A stretch of 64,000 nucleotides of DNA from Flavobacteriaceae bacterium F08102 (GTDB taxonomy: Bacteria > Bacteroidota > Bacteroidia > Flavobacteriales > Flavobacteriaceae). Made by a program: the position numbers and the translations under genes. The DNA is taken from positions 1 to 64,000 of the forward strand of contig JALKAY010000004.1 of the NCBI GenBank assembly GCA_023015935.1, read 5' to 3'. Under the pieces are notes generated by a model. It was given only the letters and a program-made list of their open reading frames with translations. It was not told the origin of the DNA and did not search any database. Below are positions 44,699 through 53,837 of this stretch, one piece after another. The number at the start of each line of letters is the position of its first letter. Position 1 is the stretch's first letter.

Positions 44699-45307
44699 TT
44701 AGGTAATAACCCTAGCTCTTTCCATAAAATTAGCTTTAAAACGCTTTAACATAGGATGCATTTTTTCTACATAGATCAAAAATTGGCATTTATGAATACT
44801 CTGTGTAACCGATAAAATTGCATTATACGATGGTGTTTGTGATAAAAATTCAGCATCATCAACACTACAGATCCTTAATTGTGATAGGCTTACCCCATTT
44901 AACAAAAACAATTTATTTAAGGATTTTGGTGTTGAAATAAGTATATCAACTCCCTCAAAAATTTCCGATTTCTGTACTTCAATATCTAATTGCTCATACC
45001 CTACATAAACACGTAAAGAATTATAGCGTGTATAGGTCAAAAAAGCATCATAAAGTTCCAAAGCTTTCTCTTTATTTTCGACGAGTACTAAGGCTCTTGG
45101 TGTTGTTCCAACGGCTTCACATTTCAATTTCTGCAAGGTCGTAAGGATTAAGATCGTAGTTTTTCCAGACGCTTTTGGAGCAATGCAATAGGCATCGGCA
45201 CCACTTTTAATCACAGGAATACTGCGTTGTTGAAAATTAGTAGGTATGGTGATTTCTTGAGATTCAAGTATCTCTTTTATATTTTCATGTAGTTTTTTAA
45301 ATGGCAT
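44699..45307 (-). CDS. Degenerate stand-alone DEAD-like domain protein
   Basis: The 202-residue protein aligns with the first RecA-like domain of DEAD helicases but is degenerate: Q-motif-like NFQQRSIP at 24-31, motif I APKASGKT at 43-50 (a P-loop survives), STPKSL in place of TPGRL at 125-130, and VDDAE in place of DEAD at 149-153. The second helicase domain is absent. It may bind nucleotide or act as a helicase partner. A promoter box upstream (45363-45370) excludes the longer frame to 45373. Confidence 0.78.
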   Translation of the reverse strand: MPFKKLHENIKEILESQEITIPTNFQQRSIPVIKSGADAYCIAPKASGKTTILILTTLQKLKCEAVGTTPRALVLVENKEKALELYDAFLTYTRYNSLRVYVGYEQLDIEVQKSEIFEGVDILISTPKSLNKLFLLNGVSLSQLRICSVDDAEFLSQTPSYNAILSVTQSIHKCQFLIYVEKMHPMLKRFKANFMERARVIT

Positions 45308-45362
45308 AATGGTGATAAAGGTGTCGTTTAAGCGGATAATTATTGGACTCAATACTCTATGA

Positions 45363-45370
45363 CAAAGGTA
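45363..45370 (-). promoter_or_regulatory. -7 box for the DEAD-like gene
   Basis: TACCTTTG on the minus strand, 55 bases before the ATG at 45307. It decides the start. Confidence 0.55.
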
Positions 45371-45477
45371 CAATTAAATGGATAGACTGTTTTGGTGATG
45401 TTAGCATTGCTAACGGCTGTTAATTACTTTTTAAATACTCCAATCCTCATCAAGTACAATACTCGTGAATTAAAAGT

Positions 45478-45485
45478 ATATTTGA
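45478..45485 (+). promoter_or_regulatory. -7 box for the S9 peptidase gene
   Basis: TATATTTG, 25 bases before the ATG at 45511. Confidence 0.5.
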
Positions 45486-45510
45486 TTCATTTACACTGAA
45501 CCAATTCATT

Positions 45511-48240
45511 ATGAGAACTCTTTTACGCAACCGTATCGCTACGGTATTTCTTGGGCTAGTCATTTTTAGTCAACTAAGTTTTGCCCAAACAAAAAAAACA
45601 TTAGCCCTTGATGACTATGCCCAATGGAATAGGATTAACCATACCGCTATATCTCCAGATGGCACATGGATGACCTATGCCTACACTCCAAATGAAGGTG
45701 ATGCAACTCTGCATATTCGTAAAATAGCAGGCGATACACTGCGGACGTTCATTAACGGAAATCGCGTGGCTTTTTCAGAGGATAGTCAATGGCTGGCCCT
45801 GATAAAAAGTCCAAACGAAAAAACCGTAGAAAAGCTAAAAAAAGCAAAAAAACCTGTATTAACTGATCTACAACTCGTTAATTTAATGAGTAATGAGGTT
45901 ACTGAAATCCGTAATGTCAAAGGATTTAATTTTTCTAAATCGTCTAAATTTATTGCGATTCATAAAAATGCAAAAGATCCTAAAGCTCTACATAAAGGAA
46001 GTGACTTAATTATAAAGAACTTAGCAACGAAGCAAACCACAAATATTGGAAATGTGGCTAGTTATGCCTTTAATAAAGAGGGAACTCTTTTGTCGTATAT
46101 TGTGGATGCGGATGGCAATTATGGTAATGGACTTTACCTCATTGATCTAAGCACCTTTCGAACTTGGCCTTTAAATACTGGGGAATTCACGTATTCTCAA
46201 CTATCGTGGAATAAGGATGGAGACCGCCTAGCCGTCTTATTTGGCTCAAAGAATGACAGTCTTGTAGAACGTGAAAACAGCATGTTTTGGACAGAAAATT
46301 TACATCCAGGAATGACAACTGTTGAAACAAAAGGCACCTATGCTCCGAAAAAAGAAACTACTTTTCCTGACAATATGGTCATTAGTGAATACAGTGGACT
46401 TCGTTGGAATGAAGCTGGAACAAAAATCTATTTTGGTATAAAAGCACAACGAAAAGTAATTAAGGAAGATGATTTACTCAAAGCTAATGTCGATGTTTGG
46501 CATTGGAAAGATGAACGGGTACAAACAAGGCAAATGGTACAAGCTAAAAGGGATGAACGATCAACTTTCACTGCTGTTTTAAACCTTAAGACCAATAAAT
46601 TCATTCAATTAGCTACGGAAGCGATGCCTTCTGTAATGGTTAATGAAAAATCATCCTGGGCACTTGGACGTGTAGACACCTTATACCGAAAGAATGTAAC
46701 TATTCCTAGTGGTTATGCTGACTTGTATAGTATCAACACAACAACAGGAGCAAAAAAATTAATTGCAGAACGGGTCTATCGAACCATGGGAATGTCACCT
46801 AATGGCGAATGGGTTTTGTTCTCTAGAAATGGAACAGTAATGGGGTATCAGTTCGCCAAAGGCACAAGCACTAATCTCACGAAAAGAACAGGCCTTGATT
46901 TCACAGACGAAGAAGATGATAAGCCCGTAGAAAAACGCACCTACGGCATTGCAGGCTGGTCTAGCGATGGACAAACCTTAATACTCAATCACAAATATGA
47001 TCTTTGGACAATTTCACTTATTAGTGCGGGTGCAACGAACCTAACACAAGGGCTTGGGAATAAAGAGAACATCCGATTTAGATTGGTACAATTAGACCCT
47101 GACAAAAAAGATTTTGATCTTACCAAACCCCTCTTACTGTCGGCTTATGGAGATAAAACCAAGCAATCTGGCTACTATGAAGTATCATTTGGGAAAAAAC
47201 CAAAGAAACTTCGCTATGAAGATAAAATGATTGGGGGAGTAATCAAGGCAACCGCGGCGAATAAAATTATGTATACAGAGCAAACATTTGTTGATTTTCC
47301 AGATTATTGGGTGTCTGATTTATCGTTTAAACGTCCTAAAAAAATCACTGATGCCAATCCGCAACAAGTGAATTTTAAATGGGGCAAAAGAGTCTTAGTT
47401 GATTATACCGATCAACGTGGTAACAAATTACAAGCGACCTTAACTTTACCAGCAGATTATGTAAAAGGAAAGAAATACCCTATGATTGTTTACTTCTATG
47501 AAAAGTTATCCCAAAGACATCACCAATATTCGATGCCAGGGTATGATGATCGTCCGCACATGTCTACCTATGCGAGTAATGGGTACTTGGTTTTAATGCC
47601 AGACATTGTTTATGATGTTGGATTACCAGGGTCTTCCGCTTTAGACGATGTAACAAGTGCCGCAAAAGAAGTAATAAAATTGGGATATGCAGATCCAGCG
47701 AAAATTGGATTACAAGGACATAGCTGGGGAGGATATGAATCATCATTTATCGTAACACAAACAGACATGTTCGCAGCGGTAGTTACGGGTGCTCCATTGA
47801 CAAACTTAATCAGCATGTATAATGTTGCCTATAAACGTTCAGGAAATTTGAACGGTCCTATTCTCGAATGGTCACAAGGTAGGATGGGGGTAAGTCCATG
47901 GGAAAACATGGAACTCTATCGAAGTCAATCTCCGATCCACCATGCTCAAAATATCAATACCCCATTTTTAATTCTTCATGGAACTGCAGATGGTGCGGTA
48001 GATTGGAATCAAGGACTAGAGTTTTATTCAGCAGCACGACGTTTGGGGAAAGAAGTGATTTTATTGTCCTATCCAAACGAACCCCATCATTTGGCTAATA
48101 AGGATAACCAGAAAGATTTTCAAATTCGCATGAAGCAGTATTTTGATTTCTATCTCAAAGATAGTGCGGCTCCGTTGTGGTTAAAAGAAGGTATTCCGCA
48201 TATTAATAAAAAACGATTGGGTCCAGAAGTGATGGATTAA
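45511..48240 (+). CDS. S9 family prolyl oligopeptidase
   Basis: The 909-residue protein has a signal peptide ending SQLSFAQ, a long beta-propeller region and a C-terminal alpha/beta hydrolase. The nucleophile is Ser738 in GHSWGG (736-741); the acid lies in LHGTADGAVDW and the base in NEPHHLAN. This is a periplasmic or exported serine peptidase that probably cleaves short peptides after Pro or a related residue. It is a single-gene unit with a strong terminator. Confidence 0.93.
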   Translation: MRTLLRNRIATVFLGLVIFSQLSFAQTKKTLALDDYAQWNRINHTAISPDGTWMTYAYTPNEGDATLHIRKIAGDTLRTFINGNRVAFSEDSQWLALIKSPNEKTVEKLKKAKKPVLTDLQLVNLMSNEVTEIRNVKGFNFSKSSKFIAIHKNAKDPKALHKGSDLIIKNLATKQTTNIGNVASYAFNKEGTLLSYIVDADGNYGNGLYLIDLSTFRTWPLNTGEFTYSQLSWNKDGDRLAVLFGSKNDSLVERENSMFWTENLHPGMTTVETKGTYAPKKETTFPDNMVISEYSGLRWNEAGTKIYFGIKAQRKVIKEDDLLKANVDVWHWKDERVQTRQMVQAKRDERSTFTAVLNLKTNKFIQLATEAMPSVMVNEKSSWALGRVDTLYRKNVTIPSGYADLYSINTTTGAKKLIAERVYRTMGMSPNGEWVLFSRNGTVMGYQFAKGTSTNLTKRTGLDFTDEEDDKPVEKRTYGIAGWSSDGQTLILNHKYDLWTISLISAGATNLTQGLGNKENIRFRLVQLDPDKKDFDLTKPLLLSAYGDKTKQSGYYEVSFGKKPKKLRYEDKMIGGVIKATAANKIMYTEQTFVDFPDYWVSDLSFKRPKKITDANPQQVNFKWGKRVLVDYTDQRGNKLQATLTLPADYVKGKKYPMIVYFYEKLSQRHHQYSMPGYDDRPHMSTYASNGYLVLMPDIVYDVGLPGSSALDDVTSAAKEVIKLGYADPAKIGLQGHSWGGYESSFIVTQTDMFAAVVTGAPLTNLISMYNVAYKRSGNLNGPILEWSQGRMGVSPWENMELYRSQSPIHHAQNINTPFLILHGTADGAVDWNQGLEFYSAARRLGKEVILLSYPNEPHHLANKDNQKDFQIRMKQYFDFYLKDSAAPLWLKEGIPHINKKRLGPEVMD

Positions 48241-48248
48241 TCTAAACA

Positions 48249-48287
48249 AAAAAAAGCTCCGAGTTTAATCACCCGGAGCTTTTTTTT
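48249..48287 (+). terminator. Terminator of the S9 peptidase gene
   Basis: AAGCTCCG (48254-48261) pairs with CGGAGCTT (48274-48281), extended by A/T runs on both sides, so it could also serve the minus-strand gene. Confidence 0.88.
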
Positions 48288-48351
48288 ATAGCCATTTTAT
48301 TTTTACCCGAACGTTACGTTTTACCGGTAAAGCATTTATTGAAGATTCACT

Positions 48352-48783
48352 TTATTTAGCGTCACTTTGCTCCAATAACTTTTCAGCATTATCAATGCTT
48401 CCCAACATCATCTCCTTCATAATGTAAACCTTTTTTTCTTCCTCAAGAAGCAATGCTTCTTTTTCAGCGCTCAATGCTTTTCCTTCCAAGACTTCGGCCG
48501 AATCAAATTTTTCACCAAATCCTTTCATCCACTCCATCATATAAGCATAAGCATCAGCAAGGCTATCTTTAGCAACTTGGTAGATTTGACCCGTTTCAGT
48601 ACTATCTATCTTAGGCTCTATAGCCGTAATTAACTTTCCAAGATCACTCATTTTTGGCATCAACTCATCATGCACAGCCATTACCTGCTCCATACGGGTT
48701 AATTCTTTAGTTTTTTTAGCGTCATTTTTACAGGCCTGTAAACAAAGACTGAGTACGAATAGAAAATAAAGGTTTGTTTTCAT
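48352..48783 (-). CDS. Helical lipoprotein of unknown function
   Basis: The 143-residue protein has lipobox LQAC (Cys18) followed by KNDAKKTKE. The rest is charged and alpha-helical (MEQVMAVHDELMPKMSDLGK and a Glu/Lys-rich coiled-coil-like stretch, EKEALLLEEEKKVY). Similar Bacteroidota proteins are sometimes called viral A-type inclusion proteins without functional support. It has its own promoter. Confidence 0.75.
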   Translation of the reverse strand: MKTNLYFLFVLSLCLQACKNDAKKTKELTRMEQVMAVHDELMPKMSDLGKLITAIEPKIDSTETGQIYQVAKDSLADAYAYMMEWMKGFGEKFDSAEVLEGKALSAEKEALLLEEEKKVYIMKEMMLGSIDNAEKLLEQSDAK

Positions 48784-48816
48784 AAGAATTAATTCTAAGT
48801 GTAAATATTAGGGATA

Positions 48817-48824
48817 CAAAGTTA
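48817..48824 (-). promoter_or_regulatory. -7 box for the helical lipoprotein
   Basis: TAACTTTG on the minus strand, 33 bases before the ATG at 48783. Confidence 0.45.
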
Positions 48825-49053
48825 AGATTAAATCTATAAGTTTAATTTAATCTGCGTGAAAATCACACCGTAAATCTCCCTTCTTCCAAACACCTCCTTT
48901 TGGTATTTTCAAAGGTTTTCACGCTTCAAACTCGTGTAAAATCGTGTTTTTTCATCCTCATTTGAAGTTAAACTTGTTAAAAATGAGGTGATTTAACAAA
49001 TTCCATACTCAATAACCTTTAATTATACATTATTATCCATTTTTCATACTTCA
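48825..49053. other. Divergent regulatory region with inverted repeats
   Basis: No gene. CCTCATTT (48956-48963) and AAATGAGG (48981-48988) form an 8-bp inverted repeat with a 17-base spacer about 65 bases upstream of the promoter of the redox operon. GCGTGAAAA (48854-48862) and TTTTCACGC (48916-48924) form a second, widely spaced one. Either may be a regulator site. Confidence 0.35.
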
Positions 49054-49081
49054 TTGAAAGGGAAGTGTGCCTGTACCTTTG
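49054..49081 (+). promoter_or_regulatory. Promoter of the six-gene redox operon
   Basis: TTG (49054-49056), 17 bases, then TACCTTTG (49074-49081), 24 bases before the first ATG. A good match to the Bacteroidota consensus. Confidence 0.7.
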
Positions 49082-49104
49082 TCGAGTAATTAAAAACAGA
49101 TGCT

Positions 49105-49404
49105 ATGAGAAAATCGTATTTAACAATTATCGCAAGAATCGAAGCCAAAGAAGCCCATCGAGAATTTGTAAAAAATGAATTGCTAAAATTATTAGCCATT
49201 ACCAGAGCAGAAGAAGGCAATATAAGCTATGATCTTCACGAGGATAATGAAAATCCATCTATCTTTTTATTTCATGAAAAATGGGTGAATCGTGCCTTGT
49301 GGCAAAAGCATATGGAGAATGATCATTTAGCACATTATATAAAAGTCACTGACGACAAAGTAGCGTCATTTACGTTAAATGAAATGACCGAAATTGGAAA
49401 CTAA
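49105..49404 (+). CDS. Antibiotic biosynthesis monooxygenase (ABM) domain protein
   Basis: The 99-residue ferredoxin-like ABM protein reads LTIIARIEAKEAHREFVKNE, EEGNISYDLHEDNENPSIF and FLFHEKWVNRALWQKHMEN. This family includes the quinol monooxygenase YgiN, which acts on small quinols without a metal. It is the first gene of the operon that continues with a redoxin, an SDR, a quinone reductase-like enzyme, a cupin and a dopachrome tautomerase-like protein. Confidence 0.88.
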   Translation: MRKSYLTIIARIEAKEAHREFVKNELLKLLAITRAEEGNISYDLHEDNENPSIFLFHEKWVNRALWQKHMENDHLAHYIKVTDDKVASFTLNEMTEIGN

Positions 49405-49453
49405 TACACCCCGAAATACTCACAAATTTATTACACATTAAAAACAAACTATT

Positions 49454-50005
49454 ATGTCATTAGCTTATTCAACGATGATGGAGTTAGGAGCAAAAGCGCC
49501 AGATTTCACCTTACTAGACACAGTCTCTGGAAAGATAACATCACTAGCCCAATTAAAATCAGATACTGCAACCGTTGTTGTTTTTATCTGCAACCACTGT
49601 CCGTTTATACATCATATTAATTCAAGATTAGTCGAAGTAGCGAAAACGTACCAATCCAAAGGCATTCAGTTTATTGCGATAAGTAGTAACGATATTGAGT
49701 ATACCCCAGAAGATGCACCGGAATACATGACCCAAGTTGCCCAAAAGGAAGGCTATACGTTCCCGTATCTATACGACGCTACACAAGCGGTTGCTAAAGC
49801 GTACAAAGCTGAATGTACTCCCGATTTTTTCATATTCAATGGCAATTTAAATTGTGTTTATAGAGGACGTTTTGATGAAACAAGACCAGGCATAGGAGAA
49901 GCTACAGGTGCTGATTTGACCAATGCCTTAGATGCTTTATTATTAGGTAAAAAGGTGTCAACAGACCAAAAACCAAGCATGGGATGTAATATCAAATGGA
50001 AGTAA
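49454..50005 (+). CDS. Thioredoxin/AhpC-like redoxin
   Basis: The 183-residue redoxin reads LGAKAPDFTLLD and FICNHCPFIHHI, where Cys46 and Cys49 form a CxxC motif, then GIQFIAISSND and CTPDFFIF. The layout matches thioredoxin-like proteins near AhpC/TSA but with CNHC rather than CGPC or a single peroxidatic Cys. There is no signal peptide, so it is cytoplasmic. It is the second gene of the redox operon. Confidence 0.9.
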   Translation: MSLAYSTMMELGAKAPDFTLLDTVSGKITSLAQLKSDTATVVVFICNHCPFIHHINSRLVEVAKTYQSKGIQFIAISSNDIEYTPEDAPEYMTQVAQKEGYTFPYLYDATQAVAKAYKAECTPDFFIFNGNLNCVYRGRFDETRPGIGEATGADLTNALDALLLGKKVSTDQKPSMGCNIKWK

Positions 50006-50025
50006 ACAGGTTAAATTAATAAAAA

Positions 50026-50820
50026 ATGAACTTAAAAATAAAAGATAAAGTTGTATTCATCACTGGTTCTACTGCGGGTATTGGATTTGCCACTGCAGAA
50101 CGTTTTTTACATGAAGGTGCTACCGTTATAATAAATGGTCGAACAAATGCAGGTGTAGATGAAGCTGTGACTCAATTAAAAACCCGTACTAAAAATGACA
50201 ATATTTCTGGTATTGCAGCTGATTTTTCTAAGGTTGGCGATATTAACAACGTACTCAAATCAATTCCAACAGTAGATATCTTAGTAAATAATACGGGGAT
50301 TTTTGAACCAAAAGCCTTTAGCGATATCTCCGATGAAGATTGGTATTGATTTTTTGAGACCAATGTTCTCAGTGGCATCCGGCTAGCACGCCACTATTTC
50401 CCAAAGATGTTGACAAAGAATTGGGGCCGAATTATCTTTATTTCAAGTGAATCAGCGGTGTTTATTCCTGATGAAATGATCCACTATGGAATGACAAAAA
50501 CTGCGCAATTGGCCGTGAGTAGGGGATTAGCAGAATTAACAAAAGGAACAAATGTTACGGTTAACACAATTTTACCAGGACCAACAAAATCAAAAGGTGT
50601 TACTGGCTTTATCAAAGATTTAGCTAAAACAGATCATATTTCTGAAGAAGAAGTAGCAATTAATTTCTTTAAAAATATGCGTCCAACTTCTTTACTACAA
50701 CGATTTGCCTCAGTTGATGAAATCGCAAATACCATTGTGTATTATGCTAGTCCCTTAGCTTCTGCAACAAATGGAGCTGCTATCCGCGTGGAAGGTGGAC
50801 TCATACGATCTGTCATATAA
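50026..50820 (+). pseudogene. SDR oxidoreductase interrupted by a TGA codon
   Basis: Read through, this is a 264-codon classical SDR: VVFITGSTAGIGFATAE near the N-terminus, NNTGIF, the catalytic YGMTK (HYGMTKTAQLA) and GPTKSKGV. Codon 108 is TGA (50347-50349) between DEDWY and FFETNVLSGIRLARH, where homologues normally have Arg (CGA to TGA fits a single transition). The frame is otherwise clean on both sides. Either a recent nonsense mutation or a sequencing error. It sits in the middle of an otherwise intact operon. Confidence 0.88.
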
Positions 50821-50867
50821 TAATTATACAATAAAAGATGAAAATAATCACAAAAAAACAAACGAAC

Positions 50868-51881
50868 ATGAAAGCAATAGGATTCAAACAATCATTACCC
50901 ATTCAAGAAAAAGACAGTTTTATTTTATTTGACATAGAAAAACCACAACCAAAAGGATTTGATTTACTCGTTAAAGTACAGGCCAATTCTGTAAACCCAG
51001 TAGATTTTAAAATACGTCAATCCACGGCAAAAGATGAAATCTTAGACAGTCCCAAAATTATTGGTTGGGATGCAGTTGGAATCGTCGAAGCGGTTGGAGA
51101 TAAAACATCGCGATTTAAGGTCGGAGATGCTGTTTATTATGCAGGTGACATCACAAGAAGTGGAAGTAACGCTGAATTTCAGCTCGTTGACGAACGCATT
51201 GTAGGTCATAAACCCAACAATCTTAGCATCGCAGAAGCTGCCGCAATGCCATTAACAAGCTTAACTGCCTACGAAGCGATCTTTGATAGAATCAAAATTA
51301 ACCCAGAAAAAGACCAGGGAAAATCAATTCTCATATTAGCTGGAGCTGGCGGTGTAGGATCTATTGCCATCCAATTAGCTAAAAAGCTTGCAAACCTTAC
51401 CGTAATAGCAACGGCATCTAGACCAAATTCAATCGCATGGTGTAAAGACTTAGGCGCTGATTATGTCGTAAATCACCATCATTTAAAAGAGGAATTAGAA
51501 AAAATAGGACATGCGCAAGTTCACTATATTTTAGATTTTGTTGATTTAGAAGGATACTGGGAAACTGCTGCCGACATCATAAAACCACAAGGACATATAG
51601 TATCAATTACAGAAAGTAGCAAACCCCTAGATTTAAATATCATGAAATCGAAGAGTGTTACTTTTTCATGGGAGTTAATGTATACGCGCTCAATGTATAC
51701 TACCGATGATATGGAGAGACAACACGAAATCTTAAACCATGTGGCCGAATTGTTAACCAACGGAACGATCAAATCGACCTTGTCAACCACCCTTCAAGGA
51801 TTTACCGTAGCCAATTTAAAGAAAGCCCATGAGCTACAGGAATCAAGTGCATCTATTGGTAAAACAGTGATTTTATTTTAA
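50868..51881 (+). CDS. Zinc-type alcohol dehydrogenase-like/quinone reductase family protein
   Basis: The 337-residue MDR protein reads KVQANSVNPVDFKIRQ, KIIGWDAVGIVEAVGD and the Rossmann motif LAGAGGVGSIAIQLAKK. It lacks zinc ligands and resembles the QOR-like group that reduces quinones with NADPH. The ATG at 50868 starts the conserved MKAIGFKQS; an in-frame upstream ATG at 50838 adds ten basic residues. It is the fourth gene of the redox operon. Confidence 0.9.
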   Translation: MKAIGFKQSLPIQEKDSFILFDIEKPQPKGFDLLVKVQANSVNPVDFKIRQSTAKDEILDSPKIIGWDAVGIVEAVGDKTSRFKVGDAVYYAGDITRSGSNAEFQLVDERIVGHKPNNLSIAEAAAMPLTSLTAYEAIFDRIKINPEKDQGKSILILAGAGGVGSIAIQLAKKLANLTVIATASRPNSIAWCKDLGADYVVNHHHLKEELEKIGHAQVHYILDFVDLEGYWETAADIIKPQGHIVSITESSKPLDLNIMKSKSVTFSWELMYTRSMYTTDDMERQHEILNHVAELLTNGTIKSTLSTTLQGFTVANLKKAHELQESSASIGKTVILF

Positions 51882-51899
51882 TTCAAAAACCATGAAACT

Positions 51900-52370
51900 A
51901 TGAACATTAAACAATTAATCATCATCGTAAGCATTTCATTAGTATGTATATATAATGCAACTGCACAAGTTACGACCATTGATACTGTTGCAACCTCAAA
52001 GGTTCAGCATTTCAATTTCGATGATATGCCATCTGAAACCATAGGAACAGGTATCCAACGCAAATGGTTTCACGGAGAAAAAGGGCAAATGACCCTATTC
52101 AATTTAGAAAAAGGCGCACATATTCCATGGCACAAACACCCTAACGAACAAATTACCTACATCATGTCTGGTAAGGTTAATATCAAAACCATTATTGACG
52201 GTAAAGAAACTTTTGTGGTCGTTGGTGCTGGAGAAGTTATTGTATTTCCTGAAAATATCCCACATGAGTTTTGGGCATTAGAAAAAACCGTTGATTTAGA
52301 TATCCACGTACCTGTTCGTCAGGATTGGCTGTCTAAAGAACTCCCTGAATATTTAAAAAAAAGCAACTAA
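51900..52370 (+). CDS. Exported cupin domain protein
   Basis: The 156-residue protein has a signal peptide ending YNATAQ and a cupin barrel with GAHIPWHKHPNEQITYIMSG (cupin motif 1: HxH...E) and an IVFPENIPHEFWALE motif 2 whose His completes a metal site. Function is unknown; quercetinase-like or isomerase activities are possible. It is the fifth gene of the operon and, with the dopachrome tautomerase-like protein, likely works outside the cytoplasm. Confidence 0.88.
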   Translation: MNIKQLIIIVSISLVCIYNATAQVTTIDTVATSKVQHFNFDDMPSETIGTGIQRKWFHGEKGQMTLFNLEKGAHIPWHKHPNEQITYIMSGKVNIKTIIDGKETFVVVGAGEVIVFPENIPHEFWALEKTVDLDIHVPVRQDWLSKELPEYLKKSN

Positions 52371-52371
52371 A

Positions 52372-53478
52372 ATGAACAAACACATACGTAGCTTAAGTCT
52401 ACTTATAATTGGGGTGATTGGCTACGCCCAAACACCCATCACTGAAACAGAAATAGTTACCACCACAGATCAAGCCGTTGGTAATATTACATTTACAACT
52501 ACAGGCGACCTAGTCTACAGCCATCATCCTTTTTTTGCCCCCGCAAACAGAGTGATGATCATGGATGCTAAAACCAAAAAAAGTAAACCATTCCCCAACA
52601 AGGCATGGAATACTCCACGGGAGTCAGACGATCATTACTTAAGTAATGTACTCGGTATCAGAAATGATATAAACGGAATTATTTGGATGTTAGATATGGC
52701 ACAACGAAACGATATAACTCCCAAAATTGTAGGCTGGAATACAACAACCAATCAATTAGAACGAATTTATTACCTACCGTCTTCTACCGTTCCCAAAGAA
52801 TCACAACCGAATGACATGGTGGTAGATACCAAACAAGGCTATTTTATTATTGCAGATGAAGGCATTGGTAATGGTGGCGATGGAAGTAAAGGCGCTTTTA
52901 TCTTAGTAGACATGAAAACTGGTAAAACCCGTCGATTGTTAGAAGGAACACGCACCACAAAACCAGAGCAAACACCTACCGTAATTAAAGGTAAGCACTT
53001 GGCGGTAAATGGTAAAGATTTAATGGTAGGTAATGATGGAATTACTGCGGATGCTCAATTTGAATACCTCTATTACGGCCCACTCAATGGGACGAAAATA
53101 TATCGGATTAAGATAACGGATTTAATCGACGAAAAACTGACAGAACCCGAGCTAGACCAACGCATTGAAACCTATTCAAAAAAGCCCAATAACGGAGGAA
53201 TGAGTATTGATATACATGGAAATATCTATCTCACTGCCTTAGAAACTCAAAGCGTGGCAGTGGTTTTATCCAAAGATCGACAAGTCAAAACCATGGCACA
53301 ACATGAAAATATGGTATGGCCCGATGGGGTAAGTTACAATCATGTGGATGGTTTTATGTACGTTTCTACAGCCCAAGTAAACAAAGGAGCCATTTTTAAT
53401 AATGGTATAGATCAATCAACAAAACCCTTTTATATTTTCAAATTTAAGCCCATAATAAAGGGCGTTCCTTTTAGATAA
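52372..53478 (+). CDS. L-dopachrome tautomerase-related (Yellow/royal-jelly family) protein
   Basis: The 368-residue protein has a signal peptide ending GVIGYAQ and a six-bladed-propeller-type sequence: SQPNDMVVDTKQGYFIIADE, the family segment FEYLYYGPLNGTKIYRI, and NIYLTALE. It belongs to the MRJP/Yellow family (PF03022). Bacterial members have unknown activity; insect Yellow proteins act on dopachrome. It overlaps the cupin stop region closely (1-base gap) and is the last gene before a terminator. Confidence 0.82.
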   Translation: MNKHIRSLSLLIIGVIGYAQTPITETEIVTTTDQAVGNITFTTTGDLVYSHHPFFAPANRVMIMDAKTKKSKPFPNKAWNTPRESDDHYLSNVLGIRNDINGIIWMLDMAQRNDITPKIVGWNTTTNQLERIYYLPSSTVPKESQPNDMVVDTKQGYFIIADEGIGNGGDGSKGAFILVDMKTGKTRRLLEGTRTTKPEQTPTVIKGKHLAVNGKDLMVGNDGITADAQFEYLYYGPLNGTKIYRIKITDLIDEKLTEPELDQRIETYSKKPNNGGMSIDIHGNIYLTALETQSVAVVLSKDRQVKTMAQHENMVWPDGVSYNHVDGFMYVSTAQVNKGAIFNNGIDQSTKPFYIFKFKPIIKGVPFR

Positions 53479-53837
53479 GCCCCCAAAACAAACACTGCTT
53501 CATCCCAATCTATTGAACATGGTAGTTGCAAATAATGAATGGTTTTGTGGAGCTTCTGAAAGAACAAAGTGCGAAAAACTGAAACAATCCGCTTAAATCA
53601 CTTTTGCGGATTGTTTTTTTAAATAGTTTTATCCCTAGGTTAAAATGTTTATGAATGTCTGGTGTCATGTACTTTCAATAGGACTGAACCATTGAACTTC
53701 CATAGAAATTATCATTGTTCTAAACCTACTCAAATCTAATCGTGGCCTAATTATTGATAATTTTTTAAAAAAATAGGGTAAATATTTAGAAAAATAGATA
53801 TATTACCAAAATAACATAAAAATCCTTAAATTAAAAT
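53479..53837. other. Intergenic region with terminator
   Basis: Between the redox operon and the extended cold shock gene. It holds the terminator at 53582-53620; the rest has no open frame with a start and no clear promoter box. Confidence 0.5.
53582..53620 (+). terminator. Terminator of the redox operon
   Basis: AAACAATCCGC (53582-53592) and GCGGATTGTTT (53606-53616) form an 11-bp stem, followed by Ts. Confidence 0.9.

Noticed and set aside
10210-50820. Stop-codon reassignment as an explanation for interrupted genes
   Set aside because: TAA, TAG and TGA all occur inside broken genes and all three also end intact genes here, and some broken genes also carry frameshifts and deletions.
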